The notes under the pieces: model-generated
Seen by the model: the letters and a program-made list of their open reading frames with translations, nothing else
The model's database searches: none
Told to the model about the DNA's origin: nothing
Translations under genes and position numbers: made by a program
Assembly (NCBI GenBank): GCA_020632715.1
Contig: JACKFA010000007.1
Span: 372,001-436,000 of the forward strand
DNA: 64,000 nucleotides
Source of the DNA: Deltaproteobacteria bacterium
GTDB taxonomy: Bacteria > Myxococcota_A > UBA9042 > PHBI01
Direction of reading: 5' to 3'
Shown here: positions 7,532 to 18,379 of the stretch, one piece after another
How positions within the stretch are numbered: the stretch's first letter is position 1
How the letters are laid out: each line of letters opens with the position of its first letter

Positions 7532-10525
7532 TCAGCGGCAGGGGTCGCACCAGGCGCGCCACCCGAACACGCGATCCTCCTTCACCGGGCGGGCGGCCCC
7601 GAAGGCGTAGCGGTTGGCGGCCTCCTCGCAGCCCGGCCACTTCTCGACCGTGCACCAGTCGCCCCAGCTGTACTTGTACTCGAACCACCGCCCGCGCGGC
7701 ACCATCACCACGCCGCCCGCGTGCGTCTCCGAGAGCCGCGACAGCGGGTGGAAGAGCCAGCCGTCCGCGTCCGTCGCGACGTGGACCACCGCCGACTCGG
7801 GCGTCCCGTCCGGCAGGCTCACCGCCAGCCGCACCGCGACCGGCGGCCCGGGCAGCGCCACCGCGCGGTCGTAGCGCGCGTCGAGCCGGAAGCCGTCGCG
7901 CTCGGCGAACCCCACGACGAGCGCGAGGTCCGCCTCGTCCCACCACCAGCCCTCGCCAGCCTCCGCGGCCTCCCGTGAGCCCGCCGCCGCGACCGCCGCG
8001 CCGTCGAGCGTGACCGCCGTCGGGGCCGCGTCCACGCGCCGCGCCCGCACCACCACCTGCCGCCCCGCTGGCGCCGCCGCCCCGGCCCGCGCCTCGGCGA
8101 CGAGCACGGCGCCACCTGCGTCACCGCCTAGGACGTAGGTCACGAGCCCGGGCGCGTCGAAGCCGTCGCCCGCGTCCTCGACCAGCGTGAAGCGCGTCTC
8201 CGCGTCACGCGCCGGCCAGACCTCGAGCTCGAGCGGCCCGGCGGCGCGGACGGCGGCGGTCTGGGACGGCCCCTGCAGTGGCACGATCCCGCCCTCGCGC
8301 GCGAACGTCGGCAGGGCCGCGAGCCGCAGATCCACGTCGATCTCCGCGGGCCCGTCGTACGCCGCGCCCGAGCGCCGCTCGAACCAGCGCCCGGCCGGGA
8401 GATACACCTTCCGGCTCGTGGCGCCCTCCGTCACCGCCGGCGCAACGAGGAGCCACGGCCCGAGGAGGGCCTCGTCGCCGAGGCCCCCGGCGACATCGTC
8501 CGCCGGGAAGTCCCACGCGAGCGGCCTCAGCACCGGCGCCCCCACCTCGCTCGCCTCCGCGAACACGCTCTCGAGGTACGGAAGGAGCGCGTAGCGCGCC
8601 TCGATGAGCGCGCGCGAGACGTCCTCCACCTCGACCCCGAACGCCCACGGCTCCTGGCCGGCGACCCCGCTCGTGACGTGCGCCCGGAAGAACGGCGACA
8701 CCGAGCCGAGCGCCATCCAGCGCGCGTAGAGCTCGGGGGTGGCGCCGCCCGAGTACCCGCCGACGTCGCTCCCCACGAACGGCACGCCGCTCATTCCGAG
8801 GTTCAGGAGCATCGGGAGCGTCTGCGCGAGCGACGCCCAGGTGCTCGGCGCGTCGCCCGTCCAGATGGCCGCGTAGCGCTGGATCCCCGCGTAGCCGGCC
8901 CGCGACAGGATGAAGGGGCGCCGCGCGGGCGCGGCGGCGAGGAGCCCGTCGCGCGTGGCCTCCGCCTCGCGGAGCGCGTAGACGTTGTGCACCTCCGCCA
9001 TGGTCGTGGCCTCGCCGTCCCCGGCGGCGACGACGTCGGCCGGGATGGTCTGGCCGCCGCCGCCCTCGGGGAAGGTCGTCGGCTCGTTCACGTCGAGCCA
9101 CACGCCCGCCACCCCGCGGAGCGCGTTCAGCCGCACCTGCTCGGCCCAGAGGGCGCGCGCCGCGGGCAGCGTGAAGTCGGGGAAGACGCTCTGCCCGGGC
9201 CACACCTTGCCGAGGTAGATCTGCCCGGAGGCCTTGCGCAGGAAGGCGTCGGCCGCGAGGCCCTCGTCGTAGACCGACCAGCCCTCGACCGGGGCGAGCC
9301 CGGGGTCCGAGATGACGACCGTCCTGAAGCCGTCGGCGCGGAGCCCCGCCATCAGGCCCTCGGGATCGGGGAAGGTCGCTGGATCCCAGGTGAAGGTGCG
9401 GTAGCGGTCGAGGTGCTGGATGTCGAGCCAGAGCGCGTCTGCGGGGATCCGGCGCGACCGCAGCTCCGCCCCGACGGCCGCGAACGACGTGTCCGGCGCG
9501 TACCCCCAGCGCGACTGGTGGAAGCCGAGCGCCCAGCGGGGCGGGCGCGGCGCGCGGCCGGTCAGCGCCGTGTAGCGGCGGAGGACGTCCGCGAGCGTCG
9601 GCCCCGCGATGAGGTAGCGGTCGACGCGGTCGCGGGCGGTCGTGAGCGTCCAGCGGGCGGCGTCCGTCTTCGCCATGTCCCAGGTGATGTCGCGCGGGTC
9701 GTCGACGAGCACGCCGTGCGCCACGCCGCCGCGCAGCGCCGCGAAGAACGGGACGCCGAGGTAGAGCGGGTCGGCGTCGGGGGCCCAGCCGCCGTACGCC
9801 GTGTCGTAGGCGTCGGTGTTGAAGTTGCGCATGACCGTGCCGCGCCGGTCGAGGGGCCCCGTGTGCTCGCCGAAGCCGTAGAAGCGCTCGCCCGCGGGTG
9901 TCGCGACCGTCAGGACCGTGCTGCCGCCGGCCCGCGCGACGCCGACGTCGTCGACGACGACGGCGCCGCCTCCGTCCGTCGCGGTGACGCGGCAGGTGCC
10001 GGGCTCGACGCGCACCGTGAGCTCCGGCGTGCAGACGACGAGCGCCCCGCCCCCGGCGCCGGCGGTCGCGTCGGAGGCCGGGACCAGCTCCCCCGCGGGC
10101 GCCCAGCCGCGCGACGGCCCGGAGGCGCCGTCGAGGAGCTGCTCCACGCGGGCCACGCCGTCGGCGAGCGGGGTCACGCGCACCGTAACGCCGTCGCAGG
10201 TCGCGACGATCGGGAAGCCGCCCGCCGCCGCGACCGCGAAGGCCGGCAGCGGGCCGTCGACGCCGCACGCGCCGGGCGAGGCGTCCGCGTCCGTCTCCGC
10301 GGCGGCGGTGTCGCTCACGTCGCCACCGCCGGTGTCGCCGGGGAGCGCGCCGTCGGCGGTGTCGCCGGGCGCGGTGTCGCCGGGCGTGGTGTCGGCGGCG
10401 GCGTCGGGCGCGCCGTCGTCGTCGTCGCCGCACGCCGTCGCGCTGGCGAGGACCGCGCAGGTGGCGACGAGCGCGAGCCGGGCGAGTGGGCCGCGGGGTG
10501 GGGTGGGGCGGGCCGTCGTCTTCAT
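7532..10525 (-). CDS. Glycoside hydrolase family 31 lipoprotein (alpha-glucosidase/alpha-xylosidase type)
   Basis: This 997-residue exported enzyme should hydrolyse alpha-linked glycosides at the cell surface. The N-terminus has a lipobox ending in Cys (SATAC) and a long Asp/Thr/Gly-rich stalk, which indicates a lipid-anchored, surface-extended protein. The GH31 barrel shows the catalytic nucleophile in WLDVNEP (Asp478) and the acid/base Asp558 in WTGD, with the expected GSDVGGY motif after it. A proximal C-terminal beta domain follows. The final ~110 residues (ending YKYSWGDWCTVEKWPGCEE and beyond) look like a CBM20/GlgB-type starch-binding sandwich, which suggests an alpha-glucan substrate. 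The ATG at 10525 is preferred; an in-frame GTG lies nine bases upstream. No transporter or sugar regulator is adjacent, so specificity is inferred from domains only. Confidence 0.9.
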   Translation of the reverse strand: MKTTARPTPPRGPLARLALVATCAVLASATACGDDDDGAPDAAADTTPGDTAPGDTADGALPGDTGGGDVSDTAAAETDADASPGACGVDGPLPAFAVAAAGGFPIVATCDGVTVRVTPLADGVARVEQLLDGASGPSRGWAPAGELVPASDATAGAGGGALVVCTPELTVRVEPGTCRVTATDGGGAVVVDDVGVARAGGSTVLTVATPAGERFYGFGEHTGPLDRRGTVMRNFNTDAYDTAYGGWAPDADPLYLGVPFFAALRGGVAHGVLVDDPRDITWDMAKTDAARWTLTTARDRVDRYLIAGPTLADVLRRYTALTGRAPRPPRWALGFHQSRWGYAPDTSFAAVGAELRSRRIPADALWLDIQHLDRYRTFTWDPATFPDPEGLMAGLRADGFRTVVISDPGLAPVEGWSVYDEGLAADAFLRKASGQIYLGKVWPGQSVFPDFTLPAARALWAEQVRLNALRGVAGVWLDVNEPTTFPEGGGGQTIPADVVAAGDGEATTMAEVHNVYALREAEATRDGLLAAAPARRPFILSRAGYAGIQRYAAIWTGDAPSTWASLAQTLPMLLNLGMSGVPFVGSDVGGYSGGATPELYARWMALGSVSPFFRAHVTSGVAGQEPWAFGVEVEDVSRALIEARYALLPYLESVFAEASEVGAPVLRPLAWDFPADDVAGGLGDEALLGPWLLVAPAVTEGATSRKVYLPAGRWFERRSGAAYDGPAEIDVDLRLAALPTFAREGGIVPLQGPSQTAAVRAAGPLELEVWPARDAETRFTLVEDAGDGFDAPGLVTYVLGGDAGGAVLVAEARAGAAAPAGRQVVVRARRVDAAPTAVTLDGAAVAAAGSREAAEAGEGWWWDEADLALVVGFAERDGFRLDARYDRAVALPGPPVAVRLAVSLPDGTPESAVVHVATDADGWLFHPLSRLSETHAGGVVMVPRGRWFEYKYSWGDWCTVEKWPGCEEAANRYAFGAARPVKEDRVFGWRAWCDPCR

Positions 10526-10652
10526 GGCCGGCACGATACCGCGTTCCGGCGGTCATATCGCCGCCCGTCGCGCGCCCGGTGACACCTTCGCGGACGCGCG
10601 GTGTTCCACCGACGTCCCCCGCCTCGTGAGCCGTCGCCCGGAGAGAGTCACC

Positions 10653-11936
10653 ATGCGCCGAACCGCCCCCCTCGTGGCCCTGATCGGGCTCGTCTTCGCG
10701 CCCGCCGCCGGCGCCCGCCCTGCTCCCCGCGTCGTCCCCGTCGTGGAGCCGGTCGACGACGGCGTCGAGACCGTGTTCGTCGACCCCGAGCCCCTCCCGT
10801 GGCCCGAGATCGTCCCGCTCCGTCTCTCGCTCGTCCCCGGGCTCTCGCTCGCGGGGAGCGGCGATGGCCAGCTCGTGGACGGCTTCGCGTTCGGCCTCGT
10901 CGCCGACCGCGTCGAGGCCGTCCGCGGCGTGCAGCTGACGTTCGCCTTCGGCGTGGTGGACGAGGCGCTCCGGGGCGTCCAGATCTCGACCGGCGCCAAC
11001 GTCGCCGGCGGCGCGTTCGTCGACGGCGCGCAGATCGCCACCGGGGCGAACGTCGCGACGGCCGACTTCTTCGACGGGGCGCAGGTCTCGGTCGGCGCGA
11101 ACGTCGCGACGGGGCTCGCGTCGGGCGCGCAAGTCACCGTGGGGCTCAACGTCGCGAGCGAAGACCTCGAAGGCGCTCAGGTCGCGGTCGGCGCCAACAT
11201 CGTGGGCGGGCTCGTCGACGGGGCGCAGGTCGCCGCCGGCGCGAACATCGCGGGCGCCGTCGACGGTGCGCAGGTCGCCGCCGGGCTGAACGTGGCCGGC
11301 GACGTCGACGGGGCGCAGGTGTCCGGCGGGGTGAACATCGCGGGTGACGTGCGGGGCGCGCAGATCGGCCTCCTCAACATCGCGGGCAGCGTCTCGGGCG
11401 CGCAGATCGGGCTCGTGAACATCGCGGACCACGTCGACGGCGTGTCCTTCGCGCTCCTGCCCATCGTGCGCGACGGCTACAACCACCTCGAGGTCTGGGC
11501 CGACTCGTCGATGCCGCTGAACGTCGGGCTCCGGGTGGGCACGCCCGCTCTGCACGCGCTGATCTCCGTCGGCGCGGACGCCGTCGGCGACGCGCAGCGC
11601 TGCGTCCTGCGCCTCGGCGGCGGCCTCGGGACCCACATCACCGCGGGGCCGCTGTACGTCGACCTCGACGCGACCGCCCACGGGCTCGCGGGGAAGGGCT
11701 GCGACTTCCGGCACTACGCCGACGACGAGGTCCTCGGCCAGCTGCGCGCCACCGTGGGCCTGCCGCTCGGCGACGCGCTCGCCGTGTACGTGGGTCTCGC
11801 CGGCAACGCCGAGGTGAGGCTCGAGGACGACGACCTCCCGCGGCCGCTGCTGTCTGGCGATGACGCGGAGACCGGCTTCAGCGCTGGTGACGTGCGGGTG
11901 TTCGCGAGCCTCTTCGCCGGGGTGCGGATCTTCTGA
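10653..11936 (+). CDS. LA_2272-type surface repeat protein
   Basis: The 427-residue product has a signal peptide (cleavage near AGARP). From about residue 95 to 265 it carries roughly a dozen short repeats of the form GAQ(V/I)xxGxN(V/I)A, each about 14-18 residues. The regular Gly-Ala-Gln spacing and the ending GAQIGLVNIA match the LA_2272 family of surface repeat proteins first named in Leptospira. The C-terminal ~150 residues alternate hydrophobic and polar residues and end in F (FAGVRIF), as outer-membrane beta-barrel strands do. A good ribosome site (GGAGAGAG at 10640-10647) precedes the ATG at 10653. It is divergent from the GH31 gene across a 127-bp intergenic region. Function is unknown; a surface-exposed repeat barrel is the likely architecture. 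Confidence 0.8.
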   Translation: MRRTAPLVALIGLVFAPAAGARPAPRVVPVVEPVDDGVETVFVDPEPLPWPEIVPLRLSLVPGLSLAGSGDGQLVDGFAFGLVADRVEAVRGVQLTFAFGVVDEALRGVQISTGANVAGGAFVDGAQIATGANVATADFFDGAQVSVGANVATGLASGAQVTVGLNVASEDLEGAQVAVGANIVGGLVDGAQVAAGANIAGAVDGAQVAAGLNVAGDVDGAQVSGGVNIAGDVRGAQIGLLNIAGSVSGAQIGLVNIADHVDGVSFALLPIVRDGYNHLEVWADSSMPLNVGLRVGTPALHALISVGADAVGDAQRCVLRLGGGLGTHITAGPLYVDLDATAHGLAGKGCDFRHYADDEVLGQLRATVGLPLGDALAVYVGLAGNAEVRLEDDDLPRPLLSGDDAETGFSAGDVRVFASLFAGVRIF

Positions 11937-12061
11937 AACCGGAATTCGCCTGACGGAACGAGAGGATGGCGGCCATTCTCGCCGCGAGCGCGAGGTTCGT
12001 TCGCGCGTCTCGTTACAGTCGGGGGGGGATCTGACCGATGACCCTCCCGCAGTTGTAACTG

Positions 12062-13660
12062 ATGGAGGCAGCCACTTTGAAACTCTTCTCACGCCGCGGG
12101 GCCGGGACCCCCACGTCGATCCCGCCGTCGGGAGGCGGCGTCAAGGTCAGCGACCCGGAGCTCGCCGCGAGCATCCGCTTCCAGGGGCTCACCGACGGCG
12201 ACCTCGAGACCGTGAAGTACTGGATGGGCCGCTCGAAGGGCTGGCTCGAGCGCGTCGTGGAGCGCTTCTACGCGCACGTCACCGGCAACGGGACGACGCG
12301 CGGGATCCTGACGACGCACTCGAGCGTCGAGCGCCAGCGCCCGATGCTCACGCGCTACCTCGAGACGCTCGCCTCGGGCGTCATCGACGACACCTACGTG
12401 AGCTATCGGAAGCGGGTCGGCGCGGCGCACGACCGCATCGACCTGCACACGAAGTGGTTCATGGCGATGTATGAGCAGATCCGCATCGTCATGTCCGAGT
12501 GCGTCGTGGACGCGGGCGCGAAGCCCGCCGACCAGGCCGCCTTCAGCGGCGCCCTCGCCCGCCTCCTGAACGTCGACGCGACGCTCTGCATCGGCGAGAT
12601 CGCGCGCCGCCGCGACGACGTCATCGACGGCGCGACCGACATCCTCGGTCACATGGCCGCGCGCGACTTCTCGCAGACGATGAGCGCGCGCACCGACGGC
12701 GCCTTCGCGCGCCTGCAGGACCTCGTCTCGAAGCTCCTCGACGAGCTCAACGCGACCCTCGCGGACGTCGCCCTGGCCTCGAACGAGGTCGAGACGGCCG
12801 CGAACAGCGTGGCGGGCAGCAGCGCCTCGACCGCGAGCAACGCGACGCGCCTCGCCGCCGCGATCGAGGAGGTCAGCGCCACGCTGACCACCGTGCTCCA
12901 GAGCACCGTCGCGAACGCGGGCGAGGCGACGCGCGGCGAGCGCGCGGCGTCGGGCGTCCGCGACAGCGTCGCCGCCGGTGTCGACAAGATGCGCGGGCTC
13001 GGCGACGCGATGGACCGCATCAAGGAGTCGTCGGACGCGACCGCGCGGATCCTGCGCACCATCGACGAGATCGCCTTCCAGACGAACCTGCTCGCGCTGA
13101 ACGCGGCGGTCGAGGCGGCGCGGGCCGGCACGGCCGGGAAGGGGTTCGCCGTCGTCGCCGAGGAGGTGCGCAACCTCGCCACGCGCAGCGCCGAGGCCGC
13201 GAAGAGCACGGCGGCGCTCGTCGACGAGTCCGTCCGCAACGCCAACGAGGGGGTGGCGCTCACCACCGAGATGAAGCGCTTCCTCGAGACCGCGCACGGG
13301 CAGGTCGACGCGCTCGCGGGCGCCATGGTGAAGCTGCGCGTCGCGTCCGAGCAGCAGAGCGACGAGGTGCGCGCCATCGCGACGGCCGTCGACGACATGA
13401 GCGGCGCCACGCAGGAGAGCGCGGCGAGCTCGGAGGAGTCGGCGGCCGCGGCGGAGGAGCTGTCGGCGGGCGCGGAGGGCCTCCGCGACCTCGTGGGGCG
13501 CTTCCGGCTGCGGGGGCATGGCGCGCGGACGCAGGCGCGACCAGCGTCGCCGGCGCTCGAGAGCCGGCCGATCACGTACCCGTCGACGCGCCCGCGGCGC
13601 GGCACCACGGGCGCGTACCCGCGGCCGGGTCGCCCGCCGGGGGGATCCTTCCGGCACTGA
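12062..13660 (+). CDS. Globin-coupled methyl-accepting chemotaxis protein (HemAT-like soluble oxygen sensor)
   Basis: This is a 532-residue cytoplasmic chemoreceptor with no membrane segment. Residues ~30-190 form a protoglobin sensor domain. The proximal heme ligand is likely His123 in GAAHDRIDLHTKWF, the position seen in globin-coupled sensors. The C-terminal half is the MCP signalling coiled coil with the conserved hairpin tip EIAFQTNLLALNAAVEAAR followed by GKGFAVVAEEVRNLA. A basic tail of ~45 residues follows and lacks a CheR-tethering pentapeptide. It should signal O2 or another gas to CheA/CheW. No che gene is adjacent. Start choice is open: the ATG at 12062 has no ribosome site, whereas the in-frame TTG at 12077 has TGGAGG eight bases upstream, so the true protein may begin MKLFS. 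Confidence 0.92.
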   Translation: MEAATLKLFSRRGAGTPTSIPPSGGGVKVSDPELAASIRFQGLTDGDLETVKYWMGRSKGWLERVVERFYAHVTGNGTTRGILTTHSSVERQRPMLTRYLETLASGVIDDTYVSYRKRVGAAHDRIDLHTKWFMAMYEQIRIVMSECVVDAGAKPADQAAFSGALARLLNVDATLCIGEIARRRDDVIDGATDILGHMAARDFSQTMSARTDGAFARLQDLVSKLLDELNATLADVALASNEVETAANSVAGSSASTASNATRLAAAIEEVSATLTTVLQSTVANAGEATRGERAASGVRDSVAAGVDKMRGLGDAMDRIKESSDATARILRTIDEIAFQTNLLALNAAVEAARAGTAGKGFAVVAEEVRNLATRSAEAAKSTAALVDESVRNANEGVALTTEMKRFLETAHGQVDALAGAMVKLRVASEQQSDEVRAIATAVDDMSGATQESAASSEESAAAAEELSAGAEGLRDLVGRFRLRGHGARTQARPASPALESRPITYPSTRPRRGTTGAYPRPGRPPGGSFRH

Positions 13661-13766
13661 CGTGCGCGGCGGCGCGCTGACCGGCCTGGCGGCATGGAGC
13701 CCCGGACGTACGCACGACCGGATCATCGCGCCGACGCTGCGCGAGGATCGCGAGGGCGAGCCCGTG

Positions 13767-13892
13767 ATGCCGCCGCTCATGCTCCGGCTGCTCGACAAGG
13801 TGCCGCTCCTCCAGCAGCTCCCGGCCCGCTTCATCGGGCTCGGGATCCGGCGGGAGCACGTGCGCTCGCCCGACGCCAGCGCCGGCGGGTGA
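13767..13892 (+). pseudogene. Fragment resembling the C-terminus of an FAD-dependent oxidoreductase
   Basis: This 41-codon frame reads KVPLLQQLPARFIGLGIRRE followed by HVRSP. It resembles the very last ~30 residues of a family of FAD-dependent monooxygenase-like oxidoreductases, where a helix is followed by R(L/F)IGLG(V/I)RPEHV. The same frame is open further upstream into the end of the chemoreceptor gene, but no flavin-binding sequence is present, so it is either a decayed remnant or a small spurious frame. It lies 10 bp from the convergent ABM-domain gene. I favour a remnant, from memory of family endings only. Confidence 0.35.
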
Positions 13893-13901
13893 CGCGCGCC
13901 C

Positions 13902-14366
13902 TTACTGGAGGGACGCGGGCGCGCGGTAGTCGCCGCGCTCGGCGGTGACGCCCCAGCGCTCGAGGGCCTCGCGCACGTCGAAGCCGATGCCCTCGTAGTA
14001 GGCGCGCACCCTGACGCCGGCGGCCTCGGCGGCCTCGGCGCTCTCCCAGGCGGCGACGGTCACGATGTCGAAGCGCGACGGGCCGCCGACGCGCTCGAAG
14101 GCGACGTGGCCGCGGTAGCCGGGGAGGGTGGCGAGGAACGCGGCGCTCCGGTGCATCGCGACCTCGAGCTCGGCGCGCGCCGCCTCGGGCACGGAGAAGG
14201 CGTCGACGCGGACGCGGACGTCGGGGTTCGCGGCGAGATCGATGACGAGGTTCGGGGACATGGCTGCGGCTCCTTCGGGGTCGCGGTGGTCGGGGGCGGA
14301 GGCGCAGGCCGCGACGAGCGGGAGGCACGTCGCGAGCGCCGCGAGAGCGGTGGTGAGCGTGTTCAT
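13902..14366 (-). CDS. ABM (antibiotic biosynthesis monooxygenase)-domain lipoprotein
   Basis: The product is 154 residues with a lipoprotein signal (lipobox LVAAC at about residues 17-21), so it is probably membrane-anchored. The mature part is a single ferredoxin-like alpha/beta ABM domain. It shows the usual pattern LEVAMHRSAAFLATLPGY, then RFDIVTVAAWESAEAAEAA and a final strand, similar to heme-degrading or quinone-type monooxygenases and to YciI/ABM dimers. It lacks an obvious heme-binding His/Asn pair, so it may be a small-molecule-binding stress protein. It is transcribed away from the AraC regulator at 14570, with a perfect palindrome between them, which suggests shared control. Confidence 0.75.
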   Translation of the reverse strand: MNTLTTALAALATCLPLVAACASAPDHRDPEGAAAMSPNLVIDLAANPDVRVRVDAFSVPEAARAELEVAMHRSAAFLATLPGYRGHVAFERVGGPSRFDIVTVAAWESAEAAEAAGVRVRAYYEGIGFDVREALERWGVTAERGDYRAPASLQ

Positions 14367-14438
14367 GCGCCCACGATAGCGACGGCGCGCGCGCCCGGAT
14401 TGGACGAACTCACGAGGTGGCCGCGGAGCGCCGAGTTG

Positions 14439-14462
14439 AACTTGTGACCATGGTCACAAGTT
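14439..14462. promoter_or_regulatory. Perfect 24-bp palindrome, probable operator
   Basis: The bases AACTTGTGACCA plus TGGTCACAAGTT form an uninterrupted 24-bp palindrome. It lies 72 bp upstream of the ABM-domain gene start and 107 bp upstream of the divergent AraC-type gene. It is much less GC-rich than its surroundings. The dyad form suits a homodimeric regulator of the MarR, TetR or HxlR kind more than an AraC monomer, so the controlling protein may be encoded elsewhere. Confidence 0.75.
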
Positions 14463-14569
14463 GAGCACGACCGCATCGCAGGCCGTTGGCCCATTAAGAA
14501 CGCGCGTTATTTCCGGTGTCGCCGGGACTCTCCCTTGCCCCTGTCGGGACGCCGGCCCATCGTCACGCG

Positions 14570-15343
14570 ATGGAGGTCCTCCCGTTCTCGCCGAGCCCCG
14601 CGCTCGCGCAGGTCGTCCGCGTCTTCGAGGTGGTCCGCGCCGGCGAGGCCGAGACGCACACGCTCCTCCCGGAGCCGGGCCTCGTGCTCGCCTTCCGCTT
14701 CGGCGGGAGCGCCGTCATGACCGACCGCCGCGGGGCGCGGCCGCTCGCGGACGAGGTCGTGACGGGCGTCCGCCTCGAGACGCGGAGCATGCGCACGGCG
14801 GCCGGCGGCGCGGCCGTCATCGCGAAGCTCCACGTGGGAGCCGCGCCCGCCCTCTTCCGGGAGGGCGCCCACCGCCTCTTCGGGCTCACGCGCGCGCTCC
14901 GAGGCCTCCGAGGCTTCGAGGACGTCGCGCTCCGCGGCGCGCTCGCGGCCCTCGCGACCGACGCCGCGCGCGTCGGGCACGTCGACGCCCTCCTCACCGC
15001 CCGGCTCCGCCCGGACGTCGCGCCGGACCCGATCGTCGCCGCTGCCCTCGCCGCGATCGCGGCGGATCCGGCGGGCGTCCGCGTCGCGGCGCTCTCAGAT
15101 GACCTCGACCTCGCGCAGGACTCGCTCGAGAAGCGCTTTCGCCGGGCGGTCGGCGCCACCCCGAAGCAGCTCGCGACGCTCCTCCGGCTCCGCGCCGCGC
15201 TCCGCGGTTATGCGCCGGGCGCGAGCCTGACCGAGCTCGCCCTCGCGGCCGGCTACTACGACCAGTCCCACTTCATCCGCAACGTCCGCGCCGCCACGGG
15301 GGACGCGCCGCGCCGCTTCCTCGGCCGCGACGACGTCTGCTGA
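14570..15343 (+). CDS. AraC-family transcriptional regulator
   Basis: The 257-residue protein has an N-terminal ~130-residue cupin-like/DUF6597-type domain (LPEPGLVLAFRFGG) and a C-terminal double helix-turn-helix. The second helix-turn-helix is clear: LTELALAAGYYDQSHFIRNV followed by the G-x-x-PRRF ending typical of AraC regulators. The first helix-turn-helix begins near VRVAALSDDLDLAQDSLEKR. The same-sized relatives are one-component sensors that regulate adjacent genes. The ATG at 14570 was chosen because the conserved N-terminus MEVLPFSPSPALAQVV begins there. It is divergent from the ABM-domain lipoprotein and convergent with the threonine-synthase-like gene; the inducer is unknown. Confidence 0.88.
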   Translation: MEVLPFSPSPALAQVVRVFEVVRAGEAETHTLLPEPGLVLAFRFGGSAVMTDRRGARPLADEVVTGVRLETRSMRTAAGGAAVIAKLHVGAAPALFREGAHRLFGLTRALRGLRGFEDVALRGALAALATDAARVGHVDALLTARLRPDVAPDPIVAAALAAIAADPAGVRVAALSDDLDLAQDSLEKRFRRAVGATPKQLATLLRLRAALRGYAPGASLTELALAAGYYDQSHFIRNVRAATGDAPRRFLGRDDVC

Positions 15344-15359
15344 CGCGCCGGGCCGAGCC

Positions 15360-16750
15360 TCAGCGCGCGACGCCGGAGAGGACGACGGCGACGCGCTCGC
15401 CGCTCGCGGGGTGCTGCGCGAGGTCGACGAGGGCGCCGGCGAGCCCCGCCGCGCCGGTGTGGCTCGCGTTCACCTTCAGCGCCTTCCGCGCGAGCCCCGT
15501 GGCCTCGATGATGGCGTCGTCCTCGACGACCACGGGCCAGCCGCCCGTCCGGAGCATGCCGCGGACGAGCGCGTACCAGTCGTAGGTCTCGTCGTCGAGG
15601 ATCCCGTGCGCGACGCTGTGCGGCGGCGTCTCCCAGGGGGCCATGTAGGCGCTCCGGTGGGCGCGGGCGTGTTCGAGGGCCGCCTCGACCGCGGCGGGCT
15701 CGGCGAGCAGGGCCTCCGCGCGCTCGCGCGGGTCCGACGGCGCCTCCCGCTCGAGCCGCCGGAACGCCTCCGCCGTGACGCGCTCCCAGGCGCGCGGGAG
15801 CGGCCAGCAGCCGGCGGTCTGTACCGCGATGAGGCGCGGGACCTGCGCGATCGCGCCGAGCGCTTTCGCCCGCTCGAAGCCGTGGACCACGGAGGTCGCG
15901 AAGGCGCCGCCCCCGACCTGGACGTACACGCGGTCGAGCGCGGCGCCGCCCGCCTTCTCGAGCACCTCCGCCATCTCCCAGGCGATCGTCTCGCCCCCGT
16001 CGAGGGTGACGGCGCAGTCCGGCCCCTGCACGCAGAAGGGCAGGGCGCCCGCGCGCACCGCGGCCTGGAAGGCGTGGTAGCAGGGGTCGCCGGGGACGCC
16101 GTCCTCCCGCGGGCAGACGCGCACGTCGGCCCCGAGGGCCTCGAGGCGCTCGACGACGGCCGGGTCGGCGTCGGTCGGGATGAAGACCGCGAGCGGCCGC
16201 TCCGCCGCGCGCGCGACGACCGCCGCGGCCAGCGCGGCGTTGCCGCAGCTCGCGATGGCGAGGGGGCGCTGCCCGTCGTCGAGCCCGAGGAGGCCGGCGA
16301 CCTCGAGGTAGAGCGCGACCCCCATGAGGTGGCGCGCCTTGTGGGAGCCGCCGACGTTGCCGGTGTCGTCCTTCACCCAGAGCTCGGCGCCGCCGAGCCG
16401 CTCGGCGAGCGCCTTCGTCGGGCCGAACGGGGTCTGCCGGAAGCCGTGCCCGTCGACCTTGGCGACGGCGCGGTCGAGGTCGAGGAAGATGCGCCGCAGC
16501 TCCGTCTCGGAGAGCCCGTTCAGGCGGCCGAAGCGGTAGGCCCAGGTGAGCTCCCGCCAGCGCATGAAGGGGTTCGGCTCCCACGCCGCCGACCACGTCG
16601 CGCCCACGTCGGCGCCGACGCGCTCGAGGGCGTGCTCGACGTCGCCGCCCGCGCCGCGCGCGGGGCACGCGAAGGGGTGGGCGCCCGCCGGCACGACGGC
16701 GCCGCACCCGACGCAGCGGTAGCCCTCGGCGGGGCGACGCGGCGCGGCCA

Positions 16751-16751
<1 letters not shown>
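15360..16751 (-). CDS. Threonine-synthase-like PLP-dependent (fold type II) enzyme
   Basis: The 463-residue protein opens with a small zinc-ribbon-like segment (CVGCGAVVPAG then CPARG) as in many threonine synthases. A fold-type II catalytic core follows. The PLP Schiff-base lysine is Lys138 in GGSHKARHLMG, the substrate/phosphate loop reads SCGNAALAAAVVA, and the region GGGAFATSVVHGF fits the cofactor phosphate-binding glycine loop. It could catalyse beta-replacement or beta-elimination on an amino acid; true threonine synthase is not assured, because it is paired with a second PLP enzyme and not with homoserine genes. Its ATG overlaps the TGA of the upstream gene by one base (TGATG), so the two are translationally coupled. 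Confidence 0.8.
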
Positions 16752-18271
<1,520 letters not shown>

Positions 18272-18379
18272 GAGGTGCTCTCTCTCCAGCCGGGGCGCCG
18301 GCCCCGCGAAGGCGCCATCTTCCACGAGGCGGGCGCCGGGGACAACGCCTTACATGATGTCGCGCGCGGCGCGGCGCGG

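Noticed and set aside
8205..12092. A 1295-residue minus-strand frame across the GH31 and surface repeat genes
   Set aside because: It has no recognisable domain and crosses two real genes in other frames.
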